Assembly (NCBI GenBank): GCA_018436095.1 | Contig: JAHDMJ010000011.1 | Coordinates: 146,249 to 210,248 of the forward strand | DNA from: Clostridia bacterium | GTDB lineage: Bacteria; Bacillota; Peptococcia; DRI-13; UBA5745 | Length of the DNA stretch: 64,000 nucleotides | Reading direction: 5' to 3' | Shown here: one piece after another, positions 52,001 to 60,212 of the stretch | How positions within the stretch are numbered: position 1 is the first letter of the stretch | Layout: every line of letters starts with the position of its first letter | Made by a program: the position numbers and the translations under genes | Notes under the pieces: model-generated | What the model was told of the DNA's origin: nothing | The model's input: the letters and a program-made list of their open reading frames with translations, nothing else | The model's database searches: none

Positions 52001-52714
52001 CTAAAAACGAAATTCCCGATTAGCCCGATCCACAAAACCGACGACCGGCTGCAAATCAAAATAGCGGGCCAGCAAAAGGCTAAGCTCGTCCCGGGCCGCC
52101 AAAACCTGTTCCTTATTGATATCGGCAAAACCGTCGATGGGGAAAAAAACGTCTGTGGTATCTGCCGTAATCTTGCCGACTTCACTTTGCCGCCAAATCC
52201 AGCGTCTCGTTCGGATGTGGTGGCCGGCTACGTATAAAAGCTCTTTTTCCTCCGGCGTTTCTACTTCCGTACTGCCGAAGGCCACAAAAGTATCGCCAGG
52301 CTCCGCAAAGCGCACCGATAGTTCCCCCTCCATGGTGGACAAGTCATGAGCGCCAATGGGCAAAGCGTATTTAATGGAGATGGCATTGGCCAGGTCCACA
52401 AGAGGATTGATGGAAGGAAAGCCCTTCTTTTTGGCAATGCGGCTCAGCAGAGCCTCAATAGAGCACATAAACTTATTGGGATTGACGCCTAGCTGAGTGA
52501 AGGCTTGCCTGTAGCAGGCAATGGCCGGCAGCTCTTTGACATTGACGCCCGCCAGTTTTTCTTCCTGCAAGGCTATCTGTTCATTTAAAAAGTCGCTGAT
52601 TGCGGGAACAGCTTCCGTATTGCCGGCGCCTCTGATGGCAATAGTGCCAAAACAAGACTCAGGCAAAGCCTCAAAAACCTGGTCCGCAACATTAAAACGA
52701 AAAAAATTACTCAT
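52001..52714 (-). CDS. B3/B4 tRNA-binding domain protein
   Basis: 237 residues containing the B3/B4 domain of the phenylalanyl-tRNA synthetase beta chain as a free-standing protein. Key stretches are CYRQAFTQLGVNPNKFMCSIEALLSRIAKKKGFPSINPLVDLANAISIKYALPIGAHDLSTMEGELSVRFA. Free-standing forms may edit mischarged tRNA, but the activity of this subgroup is not certain. The stop codon of DUF3343 lies 10 nt upstream, so the two are likely an operon. Confidence 0.88.
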   Translation of the reverse strand: MSNFFRFNVADQVFEALPESCFGTIAIRGAGNTEAVPAISDFLNEQIALQEEKLAGVNVKELPAIACYRQAFTQLGVNPNKFMCSIEALLSRIAKKKGFPSINPLVDLANAISIKYALPIGAHDLSTMEGELSVRFAEPGDTFVAFGSTEVETPEEKELLYVAGHHIRTRRWIWRQSEVGKITADTTDVFFPIDGFADINKEQVLAARDELSLLLARYFDLQPVVGFVDRANREFRF

Positions 52715-52723
52715 AAGTTCCTC

Positions 52724-52978
52724 CTAATCCTGGGCTACATAGCTTATTTTTTCTTCATCCCGCAGCAGGCGGTAAATATTTTCCCAGGCTATATCCGTCT
52801 CCGTCAGTATCTGCCGGGCTTTCACTCCGTAATCCTCGTCAAGGCGCAGGCTAAGGCCGCAGCCTGCCCCAAGCTGGGAGGGCAAAGGCATCATGCTCAC
52901 CGGGATTTGCTGTTCCAAAAGGATCTTTTCAGCCCGGATAGCTCCCCGGGTATGGGGAAAAGTAAAGAGGATTTCCAT
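52724..52978 (-). CDS. DUF3343 family small protein
   Basis: 84 residues: MEILFTFPHTRGAIRAEKILLEQQIPVSMMPLPSQLGAGCGLSLRL, with the conserved P-S-x-L-x-A-G-C-G motif whose Cys could bind sulfur or selenium. DUF3343 proteins are predicted Se/S carriers because they often sit near cysteine desulfurases and selenium genes. Here it is divergent from a cysteine desulfurase gene, which supports a sulfur or selenium role. Confidence 0.88.
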   Translation of the reverse strand: MEILFTFPHTRGAIRAEKILLEQQIPVSMMPLPSQLGAGCGLSLRLDEDYGVKARQILTETDIAWENIYRLLRDEEKISYVAQD

Positions 52979-53053
52979 GCAAATTCTCCTATAGAGTTAT
53001 ATTGTCAAATTGTTGTATAATGGTTCTATAAAATGATCTTAGGGGGAGTGGGC

Positions 53054-54178
53054 TTGATTTATTTTGATAATGCCGCCACCAGCTTTCCTAAGCCGCCTCA
53101 GGTGGCCCAGGCGGTAGCAGAGGCCATCGCCAGCTTTGGCAATCCTTCACGGTCTGCCCATCCTTATGCTCTGGCTGCCGGCCGGGCTGTGGAGTACGCC
53201 AGAGATGAGATTGCCGCTTTCTTTCATTGCCAGGCAGACAATGTAGCCTTTACCAAAAATGCCACGGAAGCACTAAATATCGCTATCCAATCCTTGGAGG
53301 GGCATATTGTCACCACAGCGGCGGAGCATAATTCCGTTCTGCGGCCCGTCCATTTGAAAGACCATAGCGTAGCAGCCCTTGATGACCGGGGCCGGGTGAC
53401 TCTGGCGGCAATCCAAAAGGCGGTGCGGCCCGATACGGTAGCTGTAGTTGCCGGCCATGGCTCCAACGTCACAGGCAATGTAGCGCCTTTGGCAGAAATC
53501 GGCGCCTTCTGCCGGGAAAAAGGGCTGCTGTTTATCGTGGACGCCGCCCAAACCGCCGGGCTTTTGCCCATCGATATGACGGAGCTGGCCATCGATGCCT
53601 TATGCTTTACCGGCCACAAATCCCTTTATGGGCTGCAAGGCACCGGCGGCATCTGCCTCAGCAGCCGTTTCCGGCCCAAAGCCCTTTTGACCGGCGGCAG
53701 CGGCAGCCGCTCCTTTGAGACGGTGCAGCCCTCTTATATGCCTGATCTGCTGGAAGCCGGCACTCTAAACGGCCACGGTATCGCCGGCCTTTTGGCGGGC
53801 CTGGGCTACGTTAAATCCCAGGGTACTGCGGCCTTATTGGCTCAGGCCCGGGACCAGGCTTACCGTTTTTATCAAGGGCTCAGGCCTTTGGCTCCAGCCG
53901 GGGGAATTATCACTTTCTATGGGGACTATGAAGCGGTAATCCGGCTGCCCATTGTCACCCTCAATATTGGCGGCCTGGATTCCGGTACAGCAGCGGCTAT
54001 TCTGGCCGAAAAATACGGTATCGCTATACGGGCAGGCGTTCATTGCGCCCCTCTTTTGCACCGCCATTTCGGCACGGAAAAACAGGGAGCGCTGCGGTTT
54101 TCTTTTTCGCACTTTAATACAAAAGAAGAAGTGGATACGGCCCTGGCTGCCCTCAAAGAAATAATAAAACAACCATAG
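53054..54178 (+). CDS. cysteine desulfurase family protein
   Basis: About 374 residues of the class V aminotransferase fold. It begins MIYFDNAATSFPKP from a TTG at 53054, 6 nt after GGGGGAG; an ATG at 53033 gives an odd N-terminus. PLP Lys is in CFTGHKSLYG, PLP-site Asp/His in VDAAQTAG and VTTAAEHNSV, and the sulfur-accepting Cys in IRAGVHCAPLLH. It transfers sulfur from cysteine, or selenium, to an acceptor. DUF3343 is divergent, and the ModE-like gene follows 39 nt downstream. Confidence 0.92.
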   Translation: MIYFDNAATSFPKPPQVAQAVAEAIASFGNPSRSAHPYALAAGRAVEYARDEIAAFFHCQADNVAFTKNATEALNIAIQSLEGHIVTTAAEHNSVLRPVHLKDHSVAALDDRGRVTLAAIQKAVRPDTVAVVAGHGSNVTGNVAPLAEIGAFCREKGLLFIVDAAQTAGLLPIDMTELAIDALCFTGHKSLYGLQGTGGICLSSRFRPKALLTGGSGSRSFETVQPSYMPDLLEAGTLNGHGIAGLLAGLGYVKSQGTAALLAQARDQAYRFYQGLRPLAPAGGIITFYGDYEAVIRLPIVTLNIGGLDSGTAAAILAEKYGIAIRAGVHCAPLLHRHFGTEKQGALRFSFSHFNTKEEVDTALAALKEIIKQP

Positions 54179-54217
54179 CATTTTCTCCTATGGTTTGTCA
54201 ACGAAAGGCGGAGAAGG

Positions 54218-54583
54218 ATGGATACGCGGAAATGGAAAGAGGCTTATACCTTAGATGCCAGGATTCGGCTGCGCAAAGAAGGCCGGGTAGTCTACGGCTC
54301 CGGCATAGCCCGGCTCCTGGCCCTGACGGATCAGCTTAAATCTTTACACAGGGCAGCCGGCCAAATGGGCATGCCTTACCGTAAAGCCTTATCTATTGTG
54401 AGGCGGGCAGAGGAAGAGCTGGGCCGGCCCCTTTTGGAAAGATCCATCGGCGGCGCCGGTGGCGGCGGTTCCAGGCTCACGCCTTTCGGCCTTTGGCTCT
54501 CCGGCAATTTTCGAGCTTTCGAGGCGGAAGTCAATCAATACGTTGAGCAATTAAAAGACAAATATTTTAATGAAGGGGATTAA
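54218..54583 (+). CDS. ModE N-terminal-like winged helix protein
   Basis: 121 residues. The winged HTH resembles the DNA-binding part of ModE and LysR: LTDQLKSLHRAAGQMGMPYRKALSIVRRAEEELGRPLLERSIGGAGGGGSRLTPFG. The molybdate-binding domains of full ModE are absent. It is probably a small transcriptional regulator; its signal could be molybdate, tungstate or none. It overlaps neither neighbour, but deoC starts 1 nt after its stop codon, so it may be cotranscribed with the nucleoside salvage genes. Confidence 0.85.
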   Translation: MDTRKWKEAYTLDARIRLRKEGRVVYGSGIARLLALTDQLKSLHRAAGQMGMPYRKALSIVRRAEEELGRPLLERSIGGAGGGGSRLTPFGLWLSGNFRAFEAEVNQYVEQLKDKYFNEGD

Positions 54584-54584
54584 A

Positions 54585-55322
54585 ATGAACGAGATCAGCG
54601 GTAAAGGAAACATGAACTGGCAGGAGATCATGGGCCGGGTGGATCACACCTTGCTAAAAGCAACGGCAGACTGGCCGGCAATATCTACTCTTTGCGAAGA
54701 GGCTATTCAGTACGGCGCCGCCTCCGTCTGCATTCCCCCTGCCTATGTGGCAAAAGTAAAGAAAACCTTCGGCGGCAGGCCGGCTATCTGTACGGTAATC
54801 GGCTTTCCCTTGGGCTATAGCACTACGGAAGTAAAAATAGCAGAGACCCGGCAGGCTTTGGCGGCAGGGGCCTCGGAAATTGATATGGTGGTCAATTTAG
54901 GAGACGTTAAAAACCGGGATTATGCCGCCGTTACCGCTGAAATAGCCAGAATGAAGGAAGTATGCGGCAGTCATATATTGAAAGTCATTGTCGAAACCTG
55001 CTATTTGACGGAAGAAGAAAAAATCGCTCTTTGCCGCTGTGTTACCGAAGGCGGCGCCGATTACATCAAAACCTCCACGGGCTTTGGCAGCGGCGGCGCC
55101 ACCCTGGCCGATATCCAGCTGTTTAAAGCCCATATCGGTCCTCAAGTTAAAATCAAGGCTGCCGGAGGTATCCGCAGCAAGGAAGACATGATGGCATTCC
55201 TGGAAGCCGGCTGTGACCGTCTGGGGGCCAGCGCCGCAGTGGCGCTGCTGCAGGTCGAAACCGGGCAAACCGGCGTTGGACAAAACAGCCCTGACAGCGA
55301 AAAGAACGGAGGCCAGTATTAA
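54585..55322 (+). CDS. deoC: deoxyribose-phosphate aldolase
   Basis: About 245 residues of the TIM-barrel DeoC family. Catalytic features are the Asp of ASEIDMVVNLGD, the Lys of LKVIVETCYL, and the Schiff-base Lys of DYIKTSTGFGSGGAT, plus KAAGGIRSKEDMMAFLEAG. It splits deoxyribose 5-phosphate into acetaldehyde and glyceraldehyde 3-phosphate. First enzyme gene of the deoC-cdd-pdp set. The ATG at 54585 follows AAGGGG. The C-terminal tail (TGQTGVGQNSPDSEKNGGQY) extends past the usual end. Confidence 0.95.
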   Translation: MNEISGKGNMNWQEIMGRVDHTLLKATADWPAISTLCEEAIQYGAASVCIPPAYVAKVKKTFGGRPAICTVIGFPLGYSTTEVKIAETRQALAAGASEIDMVVNLGDVKNRDYAAVTAEIARMKEVCGSHILKVIVETCYLTEEEKIALCRCVTEGGADYIKTSTGFGSGGATLADIQLFKAHIGPQVKIKAAGGIRSKEDMMAFLEAGCDRLGASAAVALLQVETGQTGVGQNSPDSEKNGGQY

Positions 55323-55376
55323 GAGCTTAAGAGTCCGGGATAGCAGCGGTATAAAATCCTACGGAGGTGTTGGAGC

Positions 55377-55841
55377 ATGGAAAATAGCATAGAGTCAAAG
55401 GAATCCGGAAGTATCGACTATGCCGGTCTGGTCCGGCAAGCTTTTGCCGCCAGGGAAGGAGCTTATGCCCCGTATTCCAATTTCCTGGTAGGAGCCGCCC
55501 TGCTGACGGCGGCAGGACCCGTTTATAGCGGCTGCAATATTGAAAATGCTGCCTTTACTCCCACCAATTGTGCCGAGCGCACCGCATTTTTCAAAGGGAT
55601 TTCCGAGGGGCACCGCCGGTTTAGGGCTATGGCCGTAGTGGGAGGCCACCGGGAAAAAGGCCCGGCGGATTTCGACTACGTTTTTCCCTGCGGTGTTTGC
55701 CGTCAGATAATGGCGGAATTTTGCGGCGGGGATTTTGAGATTATTGTGGCCAAAAGTCCCCAGGACTATAAAATATTTCTTTTTTCTGAGATTTTTCCTC
55801 AAGCCTTTGGGCCTGGGGACCTTAAGGGGGACCCGGCATGA
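55377..55841 (+). CDS. cdd: cytidine deaminase
   Basis: 154 residues. Zinc and catalytic motif: NCAERTAFFKGI (Cys plus Glu) and FPCGVCRQIMAEF (P-C-x-x-C). The substrate loop is SNFLVGAALLTAAGPVYSGCNIENA. It deaminates cytidine and deoxycytidine to uridine and deoxyuridine. Its stop overlaps the pdp start by 4 nt. Confidence 0.95.
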   Translation: MENSIESKESGSIDYAGLVRQAFAAREGAYAPYSNFLVGAALLTAAGPVYSGCNIENAAFTPTNCAERTAFFKGISEGHRRFRAMAVVGGHREKGPADFDYVFPCGVCRQIMAEFCGGDFEIIVAKSPQDYKIFLFSEIFPQAFGPGDLKGDPA

Positions 55842-57184
55842 GAATGTACGATATTATTGTCGATAAAAGAAACGGCAAGGAACTGACCCAAGAGCAAATT
55901 GCCTGGGCAGTGGCCGGCTATACCGGCGGCAGCATCCCCGATTATCAGGTTGCTGCCTGGTTGATGGCTATCTACTTCCAGGGCATGACAGAGAGGGAGA
56001 CGGCCTGGCTGACGGACGCCATGGCGGCTTCCGGTGAGCTCATCGATCTTGCCGCCATTCCCGGCATCAAGGTAGATAAACACAGCACCGGCGGCGTGGG
56101 GGATAAGACCACTCTGATTGTAGGCCCCATCGTGGCGGCCTGCGGCGTACCGGTGGCCAAAATGTCCGGCCGGGGCCTGGGCCACACCGGCGGCACCGTG
56201 GATAAGCTGGAGGCTATTCCCGGCTTTCAGACAGTGCTGCCCAAAGAGGAATTCTGCCGTATTGTCCGGGAAGTGGGCATTGCCGTTATCGGCCAATCCG
56301 GCAATATTGCACCGGCGGATAAAAAACTTTATGCTTTACGGGATGTAACAGGTACCGTAGAGAATATTTCCCTGATCGCGTCCTCCATTATGAGCAAAAA
56401 AATCGCTGCCGGCGCCGACGCCATCGTGCTGGATGTCAAAACCGGCCGGGGCGCCTTTATGGAAACCTTGGAGGGTTCCCTTAGCCTGGCTAAAGCTATG
56501 GTAGCCATCGGTGAGAAGGTAGGCCGTAAAACCATCGCTTTAGTGACGGATATGGATGAGCCTTTAGGGGCTGCCGTGGGCAATGCCTTGGAAGTGGAGG
56601 AGGCGGCCGCTACCTTGAGGGGCCGGGGGCCGGAAGATTTGCAGCAGGTTTGTCTGGAGCTGGCTGCCAATATGTTGCTTTTGGCCGGCAAGGGCGGCGG
56701 CCATATTGACGGCTGCCGGGAAATGGCCCGCCAGGCTTTGACCGACGGCAGAGCCTTTGCCAAATTAAAGCAAATGGTAGCTGCCCAGGGCGGCGACCCG
56801 TCTTATCTGGAGGAGTCCGGAAGCTTTCCGGCGGCGCCCTTGATTCTGCCGGTAAAGGCCCGGATCTCCGGCTACGTGACGGCTATCGATGCGCTGGCTA
56901 TCGGCAATGCCTCGGCAGTGCTGGGAGCGGGCCGTCTGCGCAAAGAGGACGATATTGACCATAGGGCCGGTTTAATTCTCAAAAAGAAAATCGGCCAATG
57001 GGTAGAGGAGGGTCAGGTACTGGCGGAACTCCATACCGCCGCCGCCGATAAGGGCGAGGAGGGAAGCCGGCTGGTGGCCCGGGCCATCGGCATTGGGCCG
57101 GCAAAGCCGCAACTGCCTTTGCTGATTCATAGCCGGGTTACGGCAGCAGGGGTAGAAAAGCTTGCACAAGAAACCGGGACATGA
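55838..57184 (+). CDS. pdp: pyrimidine-nucleoside phosphorylase
   Basis: 448 residues. Features: IDLAAIPGIKVDKHSTGGVGDKTTLIVGPIVAACGVPVAKMSGRGLGHTGGTVDKLEAIPGF, a hallmark of thymidine/pyrimidine nucleoside phosphorylases, and VLDVKTGRGAFM. It releases the base and (deoxy)ribose 1-phosphate from uridine, thymidine and deoxyuridine. It links cdd to deoC. The ATG overlaps the cdd stop (ATGA). Confidence 0.95.
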   Translation: MRMYDIIVDKRNGKELTQEQIAWAVAGYTGGSIPDYQVAAWLMAIYFQGMTERETAWLTDAMAASGELIDLAAIPGIKVDKHSTGGVGDKTTLIVGPIVAACGVPVAKMSGRGLGHTGGTVDKLEAIPGFQTVLPKEEFCRIVREVGIAVIGQSGNIAPADKKLYALRDVTGTVENISLIASSIMSKKIAAGADAIVLDVKTGRGAFMETLEGSLSLAKAMVAIGEKVGRKTIALVTDMDEPLGAAVGNALEVEEAAATLRGRGPEDLQQVCLELAANMLLLAGKGGGHIDGCREMARQALTDGRAFAKLKQMVAAQGGDPSYLEESGSFPAAPLILPVKARISGYVTAIDALAIGNASAVLGAGRLRKEDDIDHRAGLILKKKIGQWVEEGQVLAELHTAAADKGEEGSRLVARAIGIGPAKPQLPLLIHSRVTAAGVEKLAQETGT

Positions 57185-57234
57185 GATAATGATGGGATAA
57201 TGCCACTATTTTTTTAGAATGAGAGAGTATTAAG

Positions 57235-57648
57235 ATGAAAGTACGCCCATATCTTACGTTTAAGGGGAATTGCCAAGAGGCCATCAATTTGTATAAGAGA
57301 GCCTTCGACACGGATACCATTGAGCTGATGCGTTTTTCCGACATACCGCCTATCCCCGGCCATGTGATTCCCCAGGAGCTGATGCCCCAGATCCTTCAGG
57401 CGACTTTGGCTTTCGGCGATGATTATATCCGGATGTCCGACAGCGGCGGCGCTTTTTTTAAGGCCGGCGAATCGGAGCGGGTTTCTCTTGCTGTGGAGGC
57501 CTCTGTAAGCAAGATAAAAAAGGCTTTCGCCGTGTTATCAGAAGAGGGCCGGATAACAAGGCCTTTGGAGGAATCCTACCATAGCCCCTGTCATGGCACA
57601 CTTTTTGATAAATTTGGCGTCATGTGGAATTTAATCGCGTTAAAATAG
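57235..57648 (+). CDS. VOC-superfamily protein (PhnB-like)
   Basis: 137 residues. The vicinal oxygen chelate fold is suggested by RPYLTFKGNCQEAINLYKRAFDTD, IMQATLAFGDDYIRMSD-like and C-terminal HGTLFDKFGVMWNLIA. PhnB-like members have no settled enzyme activity and some confer resistance to small molecules. It follows pdp by 50 nt but need not share its pathway. Confidence 0.88.
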   Translation: MKVRPYLTFKGNCQEAINLYKRAFDTDTIELMRFSDIPPIPGHVIPQELMPQILQATLAFGDDYIRMSDSGGAFFKAGESERVSLAVEASVSKIKKAFAVLSEEGRITRPLEESYHSPCHGTLFDKFGVMWNLIALK

Positions 57649-57655
57649 GAGAGAA

Positions 57656-59761
57656 ATGACAGAGTTTTTACCCGTTACAAAAAAAGAAATTGAAGAATTA
57701 GGCTGGGACCGGCCGGATTTTGTGCTGGTCAGCGGCGACGCTTATGTGGACCATCCTAGTTTCGGCGTAGCTATTATTTCCCGGCTTTTGGCAAGCCAAG
57801 GTTTCCGGGTGGCGGTTTTAGCCCAGCCGGAATACCGGCATAGCAAGGATTTCTGCCGCTTTGGTCCGCCAAAATATGCTTTTCTCATCAGCTCCGGCAA
57901 TATTGACTCCATGGTGGCCCATTATACCGCCGCCAAGAAAAAGCGCAGCGACGATGCTTATACCCCCGGCAATAAGGCCGGCCGGCGGCCGGACCGGGCT
58001 GCTACCGTTTATAGCCGTCTGGCTAAAGAAGCTTACCCCGGCTGCCCGGTTATTCTGGGCGGTATAGAGGCTTCTTTGCGGCGCTTTGCCCACTATGACT
58101 ATTGGGAGGACAAGGTTCTGCCCTCCTTGCTGGTGGATAGCGGCGCCGATCTTTTAATCTTCGGCATGGGAGAAGGGCAAGTCAGCGCTATTGGCCAGAT
58201 TTTTGCCTCCGGCGGCAGCATAAAAGACATGGCTGATCTGCCGGGAATTTGCCGTTTAGCCGGCAAGGAGGATGGGGTAATCCGTTCCGGACCGGCCCCT
58301 TCAAAAGCCAAGGTTTTCTGTCCCTCATTGGCGGAAATCACCAGGGATAAGAAAGCCTACGCCATGGCGGCAAAAATGCAATTAACGGAGCAAGATCACA
58401 TCCGGGGCCACACCATCATTCAGGAGCAAGGACCGGGTGTTTACCTGATCCAGAACCCGCCGGCAGCGCCTCTTACCAGGCAGGAGCTGGACCGGGTTTT
58501 TGCTTTGCCCTTTGCCCGCACCTATCATCCCTCCTATGAAAACCAGGGCGGCGTCAAAGCCATCGAGGAAGTGGAGTTTTCCCTGATGCACAACCGGGGC
58601 TGCTTTGGAGGCTGCCATTTTTGTGCCATCACCCTCCATCAGGGCCGTCACGTAGTGAGCCGCAGCCACCGGTCGGTAATTGAAGAAGCTAAGGGTTTTC
58701 TTCACCAGCCCCATTTTAAGGGTTACATTCATGACGTAGGGGGGCCTACCGCCAATTTCCGCAATTCTTCTTGCCAGCAGCAAAAAGAGAAGGGCGTCTG
58801 CCCCGGCCGTCTCTGCCTGACGCCAAAGCCTTGCCCCTCTCTGCAGGTGGATCATAGTGATTATTTAAAACTGCTGCGGGAATTACGGCAGTTGCCGGGG
58901 GTCAAAAAGGTCTTCATCCGCTCCGGCCTCCGTTATGATTATATGCTATTGGAAGGAAACGACGCTTTTCTGGAGGAGCTGTGCCGCCACCACGTCAGCG
59001 GCCAGCTAAAAGTAGCTCCGGAGCACAGTTCTCCCAAGGTCTTGGCATTGATGGGCAAGCCCTCCATTGGGGCTTTTGATGATTTTGCCCGCCGCTATAA
59101 AGAAATCTCGGCAAAGGTCGGCAAGGAGCAATACCTGGTGCCTTACCTGATGTCCTCCCATCCCGGCTCCACCTTGAAGGACGCCATCGATCTGGCCTTG
59201 TTTTTAAAATCCCGCCGTATGCGGCCCGAGCAGGTGCAAGACTTCTATCCCACCCCCGGCACTATTTCCACGGCTATGTTTTATACCGGCTTTGATCCCT
59301 ATACCATGAAGTCCGTTTACGTGCCCAGAACCGCCGAGGAAAAACGCAAGCAGCGGCTGCTGCTGCAGTATTATAAAAAGGAAAACCAGCGGCAGATCAT
59401 CAAAATTCTGGTGGAAGCCGGCCGGGAGGATCTGATCGGTTACGGCAAAGAGCAGCTTGTGCCGCCGGACCGCTATTATTTATACGCCGGCAAAGAAAAG
59501 GCTGATGGAGCAAAGCCTGCTCCCCCTCGAGGGTCCGGGCAAGACCGGGACTCCGGACAAGGCCGAAACTCCGGGCAAGCCAAAAGCAAAAGCGGGCGCA
59601 ATTCCGGGCAGGTCAAAACAGAGAGAAAGGCGTCTCAAGCAAAGCAAATAGGAAGCGGCAAGACGCCGCTGCAAATAGCAACTGCCGGCAAAAAAACTAC
59701 CAACAAAAAAACTACCGGCAAGAAATCTGCCGGCAGCAAAGGAATGAAGAAGGGACGGTAA
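57656..59761 (+). CDS. YgiQ-family radical SAM protein with basic repetitive tail
   Basis: 701 residues. N-terminal DUF part starts MTEFLPVTKKEIEELGWDRPDFVLVSGDAYVDHPSFG. The radical SAM cluster motif C-x3-C-x2-C is NRGCFGGCHFCAITLHQGR. The following VSRSHRSVIEEAKGF and KVFIRSGLRYDYML fit the family. The C-terminal 85 residues are Lys/Gly/Ser-rich with SGQ-x-R repeats and look disordered and nucleic-acid binding. Reaction unknown. GGAGAG is upstream of the ATG. A terminator follows. Confidence 0.92.
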   Translation: MTEFLPVTKKEIEELGWDRPDFVLVSGDAYVDHPSFGVAIISRLLASQGFRVAVLAQPEYRHSKDFCRFGPPKYAFLISSGNIDSMVAHYTAAKKKRSDDAYTPGNKAGRRPDRAATVYSRLAKEAYPGCPVILGGIEASLRRFAHYDYWEDKVLPSLLVDSGADLLIFGMGEGQVSAIGQIFASGGSIKDMADLPGICRLAGKEDGVIRSGPAPSKAKVFCPSLAEITRDKKAYAMAAKMQLTEQDHIRGHTIIQEQGPGVYLIQNPPAAPLTRQELDRVFALPFARTYHPSYENQGGVKAIEEVEFSLMHNRGCFGGCHFCAITLHQGRHVVSRSHRSVIEEAKGFLHQPHFKGYIHDVGGPTANFRNSSCQQQKEKGVCPGRLCLTPKPCPSLQVDHSDYLKLLRELRQLPGVKKVFIRSGLRYDYMLLEGNDAFLEELCRHHVSGQLKVAPEHSSPKVLALMGKPSIGAFDDFARRYKEISAKVGKEQYLVPYLMSSHPGSTLKDAIDLALFLKSRRMRPEQVQDFYPTPGTISTAMFYTGFDPYTMKSVYVPRTAEEKRKQRLLLQYYKKENQRQIIKILVEAGREDLIGYGKEQLVPPDRYYLYAGKEKADGAKPAPPRGSGQDRDSGQGRNSGQAKSKSGRNSGQVKTERKASQAKQIGSGKTPLQIATAGKKTTNKKTTGKKSAGSKGMKKGR

Positions 59762-59772
59762 GCCCTTATGAG

Positions 59773-59803
59773 GGAAGGCTTTATCCAAGAAGCCTTCCTT
59801 TCC
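59773..59803 (+). terminator. terminator of the YgiQ gene
   Basis: GGAAGGCTT / AAGCCTTCC hairpin with an 8-nt loop, followed by TTTCC. Confidence 0.8.
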
Positions 59804-59948
59804 ATATAGGCATTGATCTTTGGTTTTGCATACCAATCTGCCCGGGGGATGAGCAGGTTTTCGAACCATAATGGAGGAAGGGTGGCATCATCATTGTCGG
59901 CGGCCTCCCCCCGCCGGTAGGGAGGTTAGGCCTGTTGCAGCACTCTTC

Positions 59949-60170
59949 TGTGCAATTTTGCAAGTTTGTCTCAGTTTGCAGACCCTGCCAGAAGCGATTC
60001 AAGCAATTTCACCGCTTTAATAGTGGTTTTGCCTCCGCCAGTACACTAGATACAGACAAGTCTAGTATTTCTACTTATTTTTCGGCCTTCCATAACTCTA
60101 AGGGGTGTCTACAAACCTGCATTTTTGCACAACCGACATCCTTACTGGATACAAACCTGCATTTTTGCCC
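59949..60170. repeat. family-1 element G, homologue of element B
   Basis: Forward motif 59949-59970 (variant TGTGCAATTTTGCAAGTTTG) and two reverse motifs at 60110-60131 and 60150-60170. The 222-bp unit aligns along its length with the reverse complement of 4899-5132 (element B), including GTACACTAGATA in the core and CCATAACTCTAAGGGGTGTC before the second motif. It lies between the convergent YgiQ gene and the 60213 gene. No gene in 59762-60212. Confidence 0.85.
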
Positions 60171-60212
60171 CACCTGAGCATTGCCCGGCGCTGCCCTATC
60201 ATAGCCCCGGGC

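Noticed and set aside
54218..54583. Full molybdate-responsive ModE
   Set aside because: Only the winged-helix part is present; the molybdate-binding domains are missing.
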